Shown here piece after piece: positions 55,562 through 63,677 of a stretch of DNA of 64,000 bases; position 1 is the stretch's first letter; each line of letters begins with the position of its first letter. The DNA comes from Nonomuraea sp. MG754425. Lineage in GTDB: Bacteria > Actinomycetota > Actinomycetes > Streptosporangiales > Streptosporangiaceae. Made by a program: the position numbers and the translations under genes. The DNA lies in assembly GCF_021699195.1 (NCBI RefSeq), contig NZ_SSXE01000043.1:1-64000 (forward strand), in the 5' to 3' direction. Under the pieces are notes generated by a model. It searched no databases and was not told the DNA's origin. It saw only the letters and a program-made list of their open reading frames with translations.

Positions 55562-56287
55562 TTGGGGATCTCACTGCGGGACGGGCCGATCGCCGAGGTG
55601 GTCGTGGACGTGCCACCGGTCAACGCGCTGCCGGTGCGGGGCTGGGAGGAGCTGGCGCGGGCCGTCAGGGCGGCCGGGGACGATCCCGCGACCAGGGTGG
55701 TCGTGCTGCGGGCCGAGGGGCGCGGGTTCAACGCCGGGGTGGACATCAAGGAACTGCGCGACGCCGAGGGCTTCGCCGCCCTGGTCGGCGTCAACCGGGC
55801 CTGCCACGAGGCGTTCGCCGCCGTGTACGAGTGCGCGGTCCCGGTGATCGCGGCCGTGCACGGCTTCTGCCTGGGCGGCGGCGTCGGCCTGGCCGGGACC
55901 GCGGACATCGTGGTGGCCGGCGAGGACGCCTACTTCGGGCTGCCCGAGGTGGACCGGGGCGCGCTCGGCGCGGCCACCCACCTGGCCCGGCTGGTGCCGC
56001 CGCAGCTCGTCCGGGCCATGGTGTACACGTGCCGGAACGTCACCGCGGCCGAGTTGCGCGCGTTCGGCTCGGTGCTGGAGGTGGTGCCGTCCGGCAGGCT
56101 GCGGGAGGCGGCCATGGAGGTGGCGGAGCAGATCGCGGACAAGGACCCGTACGTGATCCGCCGGGCCAAGGAGTCGCTCAACGGCATCGACCCGGTGGAC
56201 GTCAGGCGCAGTTACCGCTTCGAGCAGGGCTTCACCTTCGAGCTGAACCTCATGGGCATCGGCGACCGGCACCGGGAGCGCTTCTAG
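55562..56287 (+). CDS. echA20: EchA20-like CoA-dependent ring-D hydrolase
   Basis: The 241-residue crotonase-fold protein matches mycobacterial EchA20 in VPPVNALPVRGWEEL, VVLRAEGRGFNAGVDIKELRDAEGF, CAVPVIAAVHGFCLGGGVGL, FGLPEVDRGALGAATHLARLVP and RFEQGFTFELNLMGIGDRHRE. EchA20 hydrolyses the steroid D ring of the indene carboxyl-CoA intermediate. TTG 55562 follows GGGAGG. The stop overlaps the ipdA start (TAGTG). It is the first gene of the echA20-ipdA-ipdB-ipdC operon, the order known from Mycobacterium. Confidence 0.9.
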   Translation: MGISLRDGPIAEVVVDVPPVNALPVRGWEELARAVRAAGDDPATRVVVLRAEGRGFNAGVDIKELRDAEGFAALVGVNRACHEAFAAVYECAVPVIAAVHGFCLGGGVGLAGTADIVVAGEDAYFGLPEVDRGALGAATHLARLVPPQLVRAMVYTCRNVTAAELRAFGSVLEVVPSGRLREAAMEVAEQIADKDPYVIRRAKESLNGIDPVDVRRSYRFEQGFTFELNLMGIGDRHRERF

Positions 56288-57051
56288 TGGGCAAGGTGAT
56301 GACGGCCGAGCAGGTGGCCGCGACGGTGCAGAGCGGGATGACGGTCGGCGTCGGCGGCTGGGGCTCGCGCCGCAAGCCGATGGCCCTGGTCGAGGCCCTG
56401 GTCCGGGCCCCGGCGCGGGAACTCACGATCGTCTCCTACGGCGGCCCCGACGTGGGCCTGCTGTGCGCGGCCGGGAAGGTGCGCAGGGTCGTGGCCCCGT
56501 TCGTCACGCTCGACTCCATCCCGCTGGAGCCGCACTTCCGGCGAGCCAGGCAGGCCGGGGAGATCGAGTTCACGGAGTACGACGAGGGCATGTTCATGTT
56601 CGGGCTGCTGGCCGCGGCGCACCGGCTGCCGTTCCTGCCGACGCGGGCGGGGCTGGGCTCGGACGTGCCGCGGGTCAACCCGGGGCTGCGGACGGTGCGC
56701 TCGCCGTACGAGGACGGGGAGGAGCTGCTGGCGGTGCCCGCGCTGACCCTGGACGTGGCGCTCGTGCACCTCAACCGGGCCGACTCCCGGGGCAACGCCC
56801 AGTACCTGGGGCCCGATCCGTACTTCGACGACCTCTTCGCGAAGGCGGCCGGGCGCTGCTACGTCTCGTGCGAGCGGGTGGTGGACACGGCGGACCTGCG
56901 CAAGGAGGGGCCTGTGCAGTCGTTGCTGATCAGCCGGTCGATGGTGGCGGGCGTGGTGGAGGCGCCGGGCGGCGCCGGGTTCACCTCCTGCGAGCCCGAC
57001 TACGGTCGCGACGAGGCGGCCCAGCGGCGGTACGTGGAGCAGGCCCGATGA
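56287..57051 (+). CDS. ipdA: Ring-C cleaving hydrolase, alpha subunit (IpdA)
   Basis: The 254-residue protein has the class I CoA-transferase alpha fold: GMTVGVGGWGSRRKPMALVEAL, LTIVSYGGPDVGLLCAAGKV, and LALVHLNRADSRGNAQYLGPDPYFD-like block VALVHLNRADSRGNAQ. With IpdB it forms the enzyme that opens the last steroid ring of COCHEA-CoA by hydrolysis rather than CoA transfer. GTG 56287 overlaps the echA20 stop, and the stop overlaps the ipdB start. Confidence 0.9.
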   Translation: MGKVMTAEQVAATVQSGMTVGVGGWGSRRKPMALVEALVRAPARELTIVSYGGPDVGLLCAAGKVRRVVAPFVTLDSIPLEPHFRRARQAGEIEFTEYDEGMFMFGLLAAAHRLPFLPTRAGLGSDVPRVNPGLRTVRSPYEDGEELLAVPALTLDVALVHLNRADSRGNAQYLGPDPYFDDLFAKAAGRCYVSCERVVDTADLRKEGPVQSLLISRSMVAGVVEAPGGAGFTSCEPDYGRDEAAQRRYVEQAR

Positions 57052-57788
57052 CCCCGCAGACGGGAACGAGCCGGGCCGACGTCTGCGTGGTGGCCTGCGC
57101 GGAGGCGTTCAGGGGCGACGGGGAGATCCTCGCGGCGGGCATCGGCGGGGCGATCACGGTGCTGGCGGCGCGGCTGGCGCGGCTGACGTTCGAGCCGGAC
57201 CTGCTCACCAGCGACGGCGTCTGCCTGCTCACCGGCGACGTGCCCGCGCTCGGGGAGGCGCCCGGGGTGGTGGAGGGATGGCTGCCGTTCCGCGAGCACC
57301 TGTGGCTGGTGCTGAACGGGCGGCGGCACGTGATGCTCGGCGCCGGCCAGATCGACCGGTACGGCAACACGAACATCTCCTGCATCGGCGACTGGGCCCG
57401 GCCCAAGGCGCAGTTGCTGGGGGTGCGCGGCGCGCCGGGGAACACCCGGTGCGATCCCACGAGCTACTGGATCCCCCGGCACTCGACGCGGACGTTCGTC
57501 CCCCGGGTGGACATGGTCAGCGGGATCGGGACCGATCGGGGGGCGTACGAGCTGCGGCGGGTGGTGACGGACCTGGCGGTGCTGGACTTCGGGACGGCCG
57601 ACGGGTCGATGCGGCTGGTGTCCGTGCATCCCGGGGTGAGTGTGGCCGACGTGGTGGCGGCCACGGGCTTCGAGCTCGGCGGCGTCTCCGGGCAGGTCCC
57701 CACGACGCGGATGCCGACCGGCGAGGAGTCGCGCGTCCTGGACCGTCTCGACCCCGGTCGCCTGCGCGACGGCGAGGTGGCCGCGTGA
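57048..57788 (+). CDS. ipdB: Ring-C cleaving hydrolase, beta subunit (IpdB)
   Basis: The 246-residue protein is the beta partner of IpdA, with GIGGAITVLAARLARLTFEPDLL, MLGAGQIDRYGNTNISCIGDW and LRRVVTDLAVLDFGTADGSMRLVSVHPG. The first catalytic residues of CoA transferases are altered in this branch, in keeping with hydrolase activity. ATG 57048 overlaps the ipdA stop (ATGA), and GTG of ipdC overlaps its own stop, so the three subunits are tightly coupled. Confidence 0.9.
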   Translation: MTPQTGTSRADVCVVACAEAFRGDGEILAAGIGGAITVLAARLARLTFEPDLLTSDGVCLLTGDVPALGEAPGVVEGWLPFREHLWLVLNGRRHVMLGAGQIDRYGNTNISCIGDWARPKAQLLGVRGAPGNTRCDPTSYWIPRHSTRTFVPRVDMVSGIGTDRGAYELRRVVTDLAVLDFGTADGSMRLVSVHPGVSVADVVAATGFELGGVSGQVPTTRMPTGEESRVLDRLDPGRLRDGEVAA

Positions 57789-58807
57789 GGACGGCGCTGA
57801 CCGCGCTCGTCGGCTGCCGGCATCCGATCGTGCAGACCGGCATGGGGTACGTCGCGGGCGCCCGGCTGGCCGCCGCCACCTCGATCGCGGGCGGGCTGGG
57901 CGTGATCGGCGCGGCCACCCTGTCGGCGGCCGAGATGCGCGCGGCGATCAGGCGGGTCAAGGAGCGGACGGACGCGCCGTTCGGCGTGAACCTGCGGGCC
58001 GACGCCGACGACGCGGCCGAGCGGGTGACGGTGCTGGTCGAGGAGGGCGTGCGGGTGGCGTCGTTCGCGCTGGCGCCGCGCCGGGAGCTGATCGCCCGGC
58101 TCAAGGACGCCGGCGTGGTGGTGATCCCGTCTGTGGGGGCGCGGCGGCACGCCGAGAAGGTGGCCGGCTGGGGCGCGGACGCGGTGATCGTCCAGGGCGG
58201 CGAGGGGGGCGGGCACACCGGCCCGCTGGCGACCACGCTGCTGCTGCCGCAGGTCGTGGACGCGGTGGAGATCCCGGTGATCGCGGCCGGCGGCTTCTTC
58301 GACGGGCGGGGACTGGTGGCGGCGCTGGCGTACGGGGCCTGCGGGATCGCCATGGGCACCCGGTTCCTGCTGACCAGCGACTCCCCGGTGCCCGACGAGG
58401 TGAAGAAGGTCTACCTGGCGGCCAGGGAGACGGTGGTGACGCGGAACGTGGACGGGGTGCCGCACCGGGTGCTGAACACGCCGTTCGTGGCCTCGCTGGA
58501 ACGCTCGCGGCTGGCCAGGGCGGTGCTGAACGGGGCCCGCTTCCAGCGCCTGTCGGGGCTGTCGTGGCGCTCGATGCTCCGCGAGGGGCGGCGCATGCGG
58601 CAGGGCCGGGAGCTGACCTGGGCGCAGGTGCTCCAGGCGGCGAACACGCCCGTGCTGCTGCGGGCGGCCATGGTGGAGGGCCGGGCGGATCTGGGGGTGC
58701 TGGCCTCGGGCCAGGTGGTGGGGGTGATCGACGACCTGCCGTCGTGCCGGGAGCTGATCGAGCGCATCATGGCGGAGGCCGAGACGACCCTCGCCCGCCT
58801 GCGCTGA
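57785..58807 (+). CDS. ipdC: Nitronate-monooxygenase-like flavoprotein IpdC
   Basis: The 340-residue TIM-barrel flavoprotein has CRHPIVQTGMGYVAGARLAAA, GVNLRADADD, the FMN-phosphate loop VIVQGGEGGGHTGPLA near residue 137 and VIAAGGFFDGRGLVAALAYGA. IpdC acts on the HIP-CoA ring system before EchA20, introducing a double bond. GTG 57785 overlaps the ipdB stop. It is the last gene of the operon and converges with the pentapeptide-repeat gene. Confidence 0.88.
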   Translation: MRTALTALVGCRHPIVQTGMGYVAGARLAAATSIAGGLGVIGAATLSAAEMRAAIRRVKERTDAPFGVNLRADADDAAERVTVLVEEGVRVASFALAPRRELIARLKDAGVVVIPSVGARRHAEKVAGWGADAVIVQGGEGGGHTGPLATTLLLPQVVDAVEIPVIAAGGFFDGRGLVAALAYGACGIAMGTRFLLTSDSPVPDEVKKVYLAARETVVTRNVDGVPHRVLNTPFVASLERSRLARAVLNGARFQRLSGLSWRSMLREGRRMRQGRELTWAQVLQAANTPVLLRAAMVEGRADLGVLASGQVVGVIDDLPSCRELIERIMAEAETTLARLR

Positions 58808-58814
58808 ACCGGGG

Positions 58815-59486
58815 CTACAGGACGGTGATGCCCCGGGCGCCGAGGATGGCGTTGGCCTGCGCCTGGGTGATGATCGCCCCCGCGAAGGCCCGCAGCTTGT
58901 CGTCGTCGGGCTCGCCGAGATCGGCCCCGCGCAGGTCGGCCTTGGCGAACTTGGTGTGCAACAACCGGGTGCCCCGCAGCCGGCAGTCGCTCAGCGTGGC
59001 CTCGGTGAAGTCGCAGCCCGACAGGTCGGCGTCGTCGAAGCGCACGCCCTCGATGTGCTCCTTGCGCAGCGAGCAGCCGCCGAGGTTGGCCAGGGTGAGG
59101 TTGGAGCGGCTCACCTTGAAGCCGGTGCCGCGCGACCCGGTGAGGGCCGCGCCGATCATGCGGCACCCCGCGAACGAGACGTCGGTCAGCAGGGCTCCGG
59201 AGAACTGCGCCGAGGACAGGTCGACGTCGGTGAAGACGGCGTCGATGAGGTCGGCGTCGTTGAACCTCGTGCGCATCCCGCCCCCGCCGGTGAAGACCGC
59301 CCCGTCGAGGTCGGCCTTGCGGAAGTCGGTCCGGTCCAGCACGCAGGACTCGAAGCGCGCCCCCGCCAGCGGGGCGCCCCACAGGTCGGCCTCCGTCAGG
59401 TCGCACTCGCGGAACACGTGTGTCTCGTCCGGCGGCAGCCGGTCGCCCAGCGCCTTGTGGGACAGGTCCTCGCCGTCGAAGTTCAC
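58815..59486 (-). CDS. Pentapeptide-repeat protein
   Basis: The 223-residue protein is built of A(D/N)LxX pentapeptides from about residue 28 to 200, for example ECDLTEADLWGAPLAGARF and RFDDADLSGCDFTEATLSD. These form a right-handed quadrilateral beta-helix. Some such proteins mimic DNA and protect gyrase, but most have no known role. No signal peptide is present. ATG 59486 lies just before the stop of the NagZ-like gene, so the two may be co-transcribed. Confidence 0.85.
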   Translation of the reverse strand: MNFDGEDLSHKALGDRLPPDETHVFRECDLTEADLWGAPLAGARFESCVLDRTDFRKADLDGAVFTGGGGMRTRFNDADLIDAVFTDVDLSSAQFSGALLTDVSFAGCRMIGAALTGSRGTGFKVSRSNLTLANLGGCSLRKEHIEGVRFDDADLSGCDFTEATLSDCRLRGTRLLHTKFAKADLRGADLGEPDDDKLRAFAGAIITQAQANAILGARGITVL

Positions 59487-59488
59487 CC

Positions 59489-60967
59489 TCAGAGCCTACC
59501 GGTCAGCACCTCGGCGGCGGCCTGGCCGCAGACCCGGGCCGACCCGTACGTGGCGACGTGCACGGCGCCGAGGTCGGAGCGGACGGGCAGGCCCATCTCG
59601 ACGACCACGGCGTCCGGGCGGGCGCTGAGCAGGTGCCGCAGGGCCTGTGACTGCCAGGCGAACCGGTGCACGTCCCTGACCACGACGACGAGCGGCCGTC
59701 CGGCGGCGCGGGCGATCACGCGTTCCAGCTCGGGCCCGGTGCACTGCCCGGAGGCCAGGCGGGTGACCTCGGTGCCGGGGAGCAGGCGGCCGAGCGGCTC
59801 ACCGACGCCCCACGGGGTGTTCCTGTCGATGGCCAGGTTCATCTCGGGGGCCAGCTCCACCACGTGCGCCGCCTCCGTGACGGGCAGGACGGGCGTGGTG
59901 GAGCGGCGGGTGACGCGGATCGCCCGGCGGGCCGCGATCAGGCCGATGTCGCCGTCGGCGGGTGCCGGGCTGCCCGAGGAGGCGGCCCACGTGGCCAGCT
60001 CGCGGACCCGGCGAGCGGCGTCGGCCAGGCGCTCCTCGGGCAGCAGTCCCTTGGTCACCGCCGCCGCGATCGCGTCGCGGATCCCGGCGGCGGTGGCCTC
60101 GTCGGCACGCTCGCCGCCGACGCAGATCGCGTCGGCGCCGGCGGCGATGGCACGGGCGGAGGCGCCCCCGATCCCGTACGCCCCCGACACCGCGGCCATC
60201 TCGATGCCGTCAGTGATGATCAGCCCGTCGAACCCGAGTTCTTCGCGCAGCAGCCCGGTGAGGACCTTGGGGCTGAGCGTGGCGGGCCGTTCGGCGTCGT
60301 ACGAGGGGACGAGGAGGTGACCCGTCATGATCACCTTTACCCCTTCGCCGATCGCCTCGCGGAACGGGAACAGCGCGTCCTCGATCCCGCTCTCGGCGAC
60401 GACGGGCACTCCGTGGTGGGAGTCCACGGAGGTGTCCCCGTGGCCGGGGAAGTGTTTGGCGCTGGCGGCGACCCCGGCCGACTGCAGCCCGCGGACGAAC
60501 GCCCTGGTGTGCCGGGCGACCAGCGCCGGGTCGGCCCCGAACGAGCGCAGCCCGATGACCGGGTTGTCCGGGTTGGAGTTCACGTCGGCGGAGGGCGCGA
60601 AGTCGATCGTGATGCCGGCCCTGGCCAGGTCACCGCCGAGGTCCCTGGCCAGCGACTCGGTGAGGGTGACGTCGTCCACGACGCCGAGCGCGTACGCGCC
60701 GGGCCTGCTGCTGCCGGCCGCCACCTCCAGCCGGGTGACCTCGCCGGACTCCTCGTCGATGCCGACCAGCACCGACGGGTTCTCGGCGCGCAGTTCGGCG
60801 GTGAGCCGGGCCACCTGGGCGGGGCCGGCGATGTTGCGCGAGAACAGCACGACGCCGGCCAGCCCGTCGCCGAGCCGGCGGCGCAGCCAGTCGGGTGGGG
60901 CGTGCCCGGGGAAGCCGGGCAAGAGGACGGCGTCGGCGAGGCGAAGCAGGTCACCGCTCAGGGGCAT
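59489..60967 (-). CDS. nagZ: GH3 beta-N-acetylhexosaminidase (NagZ-like)
   Basis: The 492-residue protein is a family 3 glycoside hydrolase: VGIDEESGEVTRL near residue 70, VNSNPDNPVIGLRSFG, the catalytic KHFPGHGDTSVDSHHGVP loop near residue 165 and IITDGIEMAAVSGAYG. NagZ enzymes release N-acetylglucosamine from cell-wall fragments or chitin oligomers in the cytoplasm; no signal peptide is seen. ATG 60967 is chosen over TTG 60976. A perfect 19-base palindrome lies just upstream and probably binds a sugar-responsive repressor. Confidence 0.85.
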   Translation of the reverse strand: MPLSGDLLRLADAVLLPGFPGHAPPDWLRRRLGDGLAGVVLFSRNIAGPAQVARLTAELRAENPSVLVGIDEESGEVTRLEVAAGSSRPGAYALGVVDDVTLTESLARDLGGDLARAGITIDFAPSADVNSNPDNPVIGLRSFGADPALVARHTRAFVRGLQSAGVAASAKHFPGHGDTSVDSHHGVPVVAESGIEDALFPFREAIGEGVKVIMTGHLLVPSYDAERPATLSPKVLTGLLREELGFDGLIITDGIEMAAVSGAYGIGGASARAIAAGADAICVGGERADEATAAGIRDAIAAAVTKGLLPEERLADAARRVRELATWAASSGSPAPADGDIGLIAARRAIRVTRRSTTPVLPVTEAAHVVELAPEMNLAIDRNTPWGVGEPLGRLLPGTEVTRLASGQCTGPELERVIARAAGRPLVVVVRDVHRFAWQSQALRHLLSARPDAVVVEMGLPVRSDLGAVHVATYGSARVCGQAAAEVLTGRL

Positions 60968-60979
60968 GACCCGCAATCT

Positions 60980-60998
60980 AATAGGAAAGTTTCCTATT
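60980..60998. promoter_or_regulatory. nagZ: Perfect palindromic operator before nagZ
   Basis: AATAGGAAAGTTTCCTATT is a perfect inverted repeat of nine bases around a central G, starting 13 bases before the nagZ ATG and overlapping the likely promoter. It resembles the TAGGAAA/TTTCCTA boxes seen upstream of actinomycete sugar-utilisation genes; a ROK- or GntR-family repressor is a guess. Confidence 0.6.
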
Positions 60999-61069
60999 TG
61001 CTAGGGGTATTTTCTGATGTCAGCCCGCTCCTCTTCGTGACGAGCCCTCCCACCGTACGCCACGGCGGG

Positions 61070-62224
61070 TCACGCCAGGCGTTCGATGACGGTGACGTTC
61101 GCCTGCCCGCCCCCCTCGCACATGACCTGGAGGCCGTACCTGCCGCCGGTCCGCTCCAGCTCGTGCAGCAGCTTGACCGCGAGCACGGCGCCGGTCGCGC
61201 CGAGCGGATGGCCGAGGGCGATGGCGCCCCCGTTCGGGTTGACCCTGGCCGGGTCCGCGCCGGTCTCCTTGATCCAGGCCAGGACGACCGGGGCGAACGC
61301 CTCGTTGATCTCGACGGCGTCGAAGTCGTCGATGGACATGCCGGTCATGCCGAGCGCGCGCACGGTGGCGGGGATGGGGGCCGAGAGCATCATGATCGGG
61401 TCGTCGCCGCGTACCGACAGGTGGTGCACGCGGGCGCGCGGGGTCAGGCCGTGCTCGCGCACCGCCCGGGGGGAGGCGAGCAGCAGGGCGGCGGCTCCGT
61501 CGGAGATCTGCGAGGCCAGGGCGGCGGTCAGCCGTCCGCCTTCGGTGAGCGGCCTGAGGGCGGCCATCTTCTCCCGGGTGGTGTCCCTGCGCGGGCCCTC
61601 GTCCTCGGAGACGCCCTCGTACGGGGTGATCTCAGGCCGGAAGCGCCCGGCGTCGACGGCACGCAGCGCCCTGCGGTGCGACTCGTACGCGTACGCCTCC
61701 ATCTCCTCCCGGGACAGGCCCCACCTGGCGGCGATCAGCTCGGCGCCGGCGAACTGGGAGACCTCCTGGGTGCCGTACCGCCCGGCCCAGCCCTTGGAGC
61801 CAGAGAAGGGCGTGTCGTGCCCGAGCGGGCGGCCCGCCAGCATGGCGGAGGAGATGGGGATCATGCTCATGTTCTGCACTCCCCCGGCCACCACCAGGCC
61901 GTTCACGCCGGACAGCACGGCCTGGGCGGCGAAGTGCAGGGCCTGCTGCGCGGAGCCGCACTGGCGGTCGATCGTGACGCCCGGCACCTCCTCCGGCAGC
62001 CCGGCGGCCAGCCAGCAGGTGCGGGCGACGTCTCCGGCCTGCGGGCCGATCGTGTCCACGCAGCCGAAGATCACGTCCTCGACGGCGGAGGGGTCGGCGC
62101 CGGTGCGCGACATCAGCTCCTTGAGCACGTGCGCGCCGAGGTCGGCGGGGTGGGCTCCGGCCAGGCCGCCGCCCCGGCGCCCGACGGGCGTGCGGACGGC
62201 TCCGACGATGTACGCCTCTCTCAT
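61070..62224 (-). CDS. fadA6: Acetyl-CoA acyltransferase FadA6-like
   Basis: The 384-residue thiolase resembles mycobacterial FadA6: AYIVGAVRTPVGRRGGGLAG, DRQCGSAQQALHFAAQA with the nucleophilic cysteine near residue 89, AGGVQNMSMIPISSAML, NEAFAPVVLAWIKE with the catalytic histidine region NPNGGAIALGHPLGATGA, and VMCEGGGQANVTVIERL. FadA6 carries out thiolysis of the opened-ring CoA esters at the end of HIP degradation. It is divergent from kstR2 with an exact KstR2-like operator between them. Confidence 0.9.
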   Translation of the reverse strand: MREAYIVGAVRTPVGRRGGGLAGAHPADLGAHVLKELMSRTGADPSAVEDVIFGCVDTIGPQAGDVARTCWLAAGLPEEVPGVTIDRQCGSAQQALHFAAQAVLSGVNGLVVAGGVQNMSMIPISSAMLAGRPLGHDTPFSGSKGWAGRYGTQEVSQFAGAELIAARWGLSREEMEAYAYESHRRALRAVDAGRFRPEITPYEGVSEDEGPRRDTTREKMAALRPLTEGGRLTAALASQISDGAAALLLASPRAVREHGLTPRARVHHLSVRGDDPIMMLSAPIPATVRALGMTGMSIDDFDAVEINEAFAPVVLAWIKETGADPARVNPNGGAIALGHPLGATGAVLAVKLLHELERTGGRYGLQVMCEGGGQANVTVIERLA

Positions 62225-62249
62225 CTCCGCATCGTAGCAAGCGCTTGGT
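62225..62249 (-). promoter_or_regulatory. fadA6: fadA6 promoter with exact KstR2-like operator
   Basis: On the minus strand TACGAT (62231-62236) lies six bases before ATG 62224; the spacer GCGGAG could also serve as a ribosome-binding site. AGCAAGCGCTTGGT at 62236-62249 matches AnCAAGnnCTTGnT exactly and touches the -10 box. Confidence 0.8.
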
Positions 62250-62287
62250 CTAGGCGGGAACGCCGTATGAGCTGGGCCGGTTGGGCG

Positions 62288-62301
62288 AACAAGCGATTGT
62301 C
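62288..62301 (+). promoter_or_regulatory. kstR2: KstR2-like operator before kstR2 (two mismatches)
   Basis: AACAAGCGATTGTC fits AnCAAGnnCTTGnT at all but two fixed positions and lies at the -35 region of kstR2, suggesting autoregulation. Confidence 0.5.
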
Positions 62302-62309
62302 TGAGGGCT

Positions 62310-62321
62310 CATAATGGAAAC
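62310..62321 (+). promoter_or_regulatory. kstR2: -10 box for a leaderless kstR2 transcript
   Basis: CATAAT at 62310-62315 is followed six bases later by GTG 62322. Confidence 0.55.
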
Positions 62322-62990
62322 GTGACCACGCGAAAGAACTCCGGCACGACCACCACCCCGGCGAAGCGCCAGCGCACGACCTCGTCGGGGTCGGCGTCTG
62401 AGCGCCGTGACCACCTCGTCAAGCTCGCCGCGGAGCTCTTCGCGCGCAAGGGCTTCCAAGCCACGACAGTACGCGAGATCGCCGACGAGGCCGGCATCCT
62501 GTCCGGCAGCCTCTACCACCACTTCGACTCCAAGGAGACGATCGTCGACGAGGTGCTCTCCACCTTCCTCGACGACCTGATCGCCCGCTACCGCGCCGCG
62601 CTCGACACCGACGCCGACCCGCGCACGGTGCTGTCGGAGATGGTCCGCATCGGCTTCGGCACGCTGGAGCCGCACCGCGCCGCGATCACGGTGATGCAGA
62701 ACGACTGGAACTACCTGCGCCAGTTCGAGCGCTTCAACTACCTCGTCAAGGCCGAGGACGAGGTCGAGCAGATCTGGGTCTCGCAGATCAAGGCCGGTCA
62801 GGCGGCCGGGCTGTTCCGCAAAGACGTCGACCCGAAGCTGACGTACCGGATGATCCGCGACACGATCTGGGTGGCGGTGCGCTGGTTCCGTCCCGGCGGC
62901 CGGCTCAACACCACGACCCTGGCCGAGCACTACATCACGGTGCTCTTCGACGGCCTCGCGACGGGCGAGCGCACCACCCACAAGGGATGA
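62322..62990 (+). CDS. kstR2: TetR-family regulator KstR2-like
   Basis: The 222-residue repressor has a Thr/Ser/Arg-rich N-terminal tail of about 25 residues, then the TetR DNA-binding helices (AAELFARKGFQATTVREIADEAGILSGSLYHHF, with recognition part LSGSLYHHF). Its effector domain ends in YRMIRDTIWVAVRWFRPGGRL, very like mycobacterial KstR2. KstR2 represses HIP-degradation genes and is released by HIP-CoA. The divergent fadA6, the operators at 62236 and 62288 and matching sites before other HIP genes support this role. Confidence 0.87.
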   Translation: MTTRKNSGTTTTPAKRQRTTSSGSASERRDHLVKLAAELFARKGFQATTVREIADEAGILSGSLYHHFDSKETIVDEVLSTFLDDLIARYRAALDTDADPRTVLSEMVRIGFGTLEPHRAAITVMQNDWNYLRQFERFNYLVKAEDEVEQIWVSQIKAGQAAGLFRKDVDPKLTYRMIRDTIWVAVRWFRPGGRLNTTTLAEHYITVLFDGLATGERTTHKG

Positions 62991-63667
62991 GCCTCGGCAA
63001 GGCGGTGCGAATCGCACTGCAGGACGCGGCCGAACCCGGCAAGGCCGAGACCATGCGCGCCTACATGAAGTCGCCGATGCCGTTCCTGGGCGTGCAGGCG
63101 GTGCCGCGACGGGCCGCGCTGCGGCGGGTCTTCGCCGAACACCGGCTGGAGGGCGCGCCCGAGTGGCGGCGGGCGGTGCTGACGCTGTGGCGGGAGGCCG
63201 AGTACCGCGAGGAGCGCTACGCCGCCGTCGACCTGTCCGGCTACCACCTCTACCGGGAGTTCCAGACCCTCTACACGCTGCCGATGTACGAGGAGATGGT
63301 CGTCTCCGGCGCGTGGTGGGACCTGGTGGACGAGATCGCCACCCACCGGATCGGCGCGCTGCTGACCGCCTACCCCGACACCATGCGGCCGCTCATGCTC
63401 CAGTGGGCGCACGACCACGACCTGTGGAAACGCCGGACGGCCATCCTGTGCCAGAACCGGTTCAAGTCGCGCACCGACACGGCGCTGCTGTACGCCTGCA
63501 TCGAGCCGAGCCTGTCCGACAACGACTTCTTCGCGCGCAAGGCGATCGGCTGGGCGTTACGCGAGTACGCCAAGACCAGCCCCGGCGAGGTGCTCCGGTA
63601 CGTCAAGGCGAAGGGCATCTCGGGGCTGAGCCGCCGCGAGGCACTGAAGAACCTGCCGGCCACCTAA
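62987..63667 (+). CDS. AlkD-like DNA alkylation repair protein
   Basis: The 226-residue protein has the HEAT-like all-helical pattern of AlkD glycosylases: AYMKSPMPFLGVQAVPRRAALR at the start, LWREAEYREERYAAVDL, WWDLVDEIATHRIG and FFARKAIGWALREYAKTSP. These remove alkylated bases from DNA. ATG 62987 overlaps the kstR2 stop by four bases, so it is co-translated with the regulator. Why a repair gene is coupled to kstR2 is not obvious. Confidence 0.85.
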   Translation: MSLGKAVRIALQDAAEPGKAETMRAYMKSPMPFLGVQAVPRRAALRRVFAEHRLEGAPEWRRAVLTLWREAEYREERYAAVDLSGYHLYREFQTLYTLPMYEEMVVSGAWWDLVDEIATHRIGALLTAYPDTMRPLMLQWAHDHDLWKRRTAILCQNRFKSRTDTALLYACIEPSLSDNDFFARKAIGWALREYAKTSPGEVLRYVKAKGISGLSRREALKNLPAT

Positions 63668-63677
63668 CCTCGGGCAG

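Noticed and set aside
59666..62314. Plus-strand frame of 882 residues
   Set aside because: It is antisense to nagZ and fadA6, and its composition is shadow-like.
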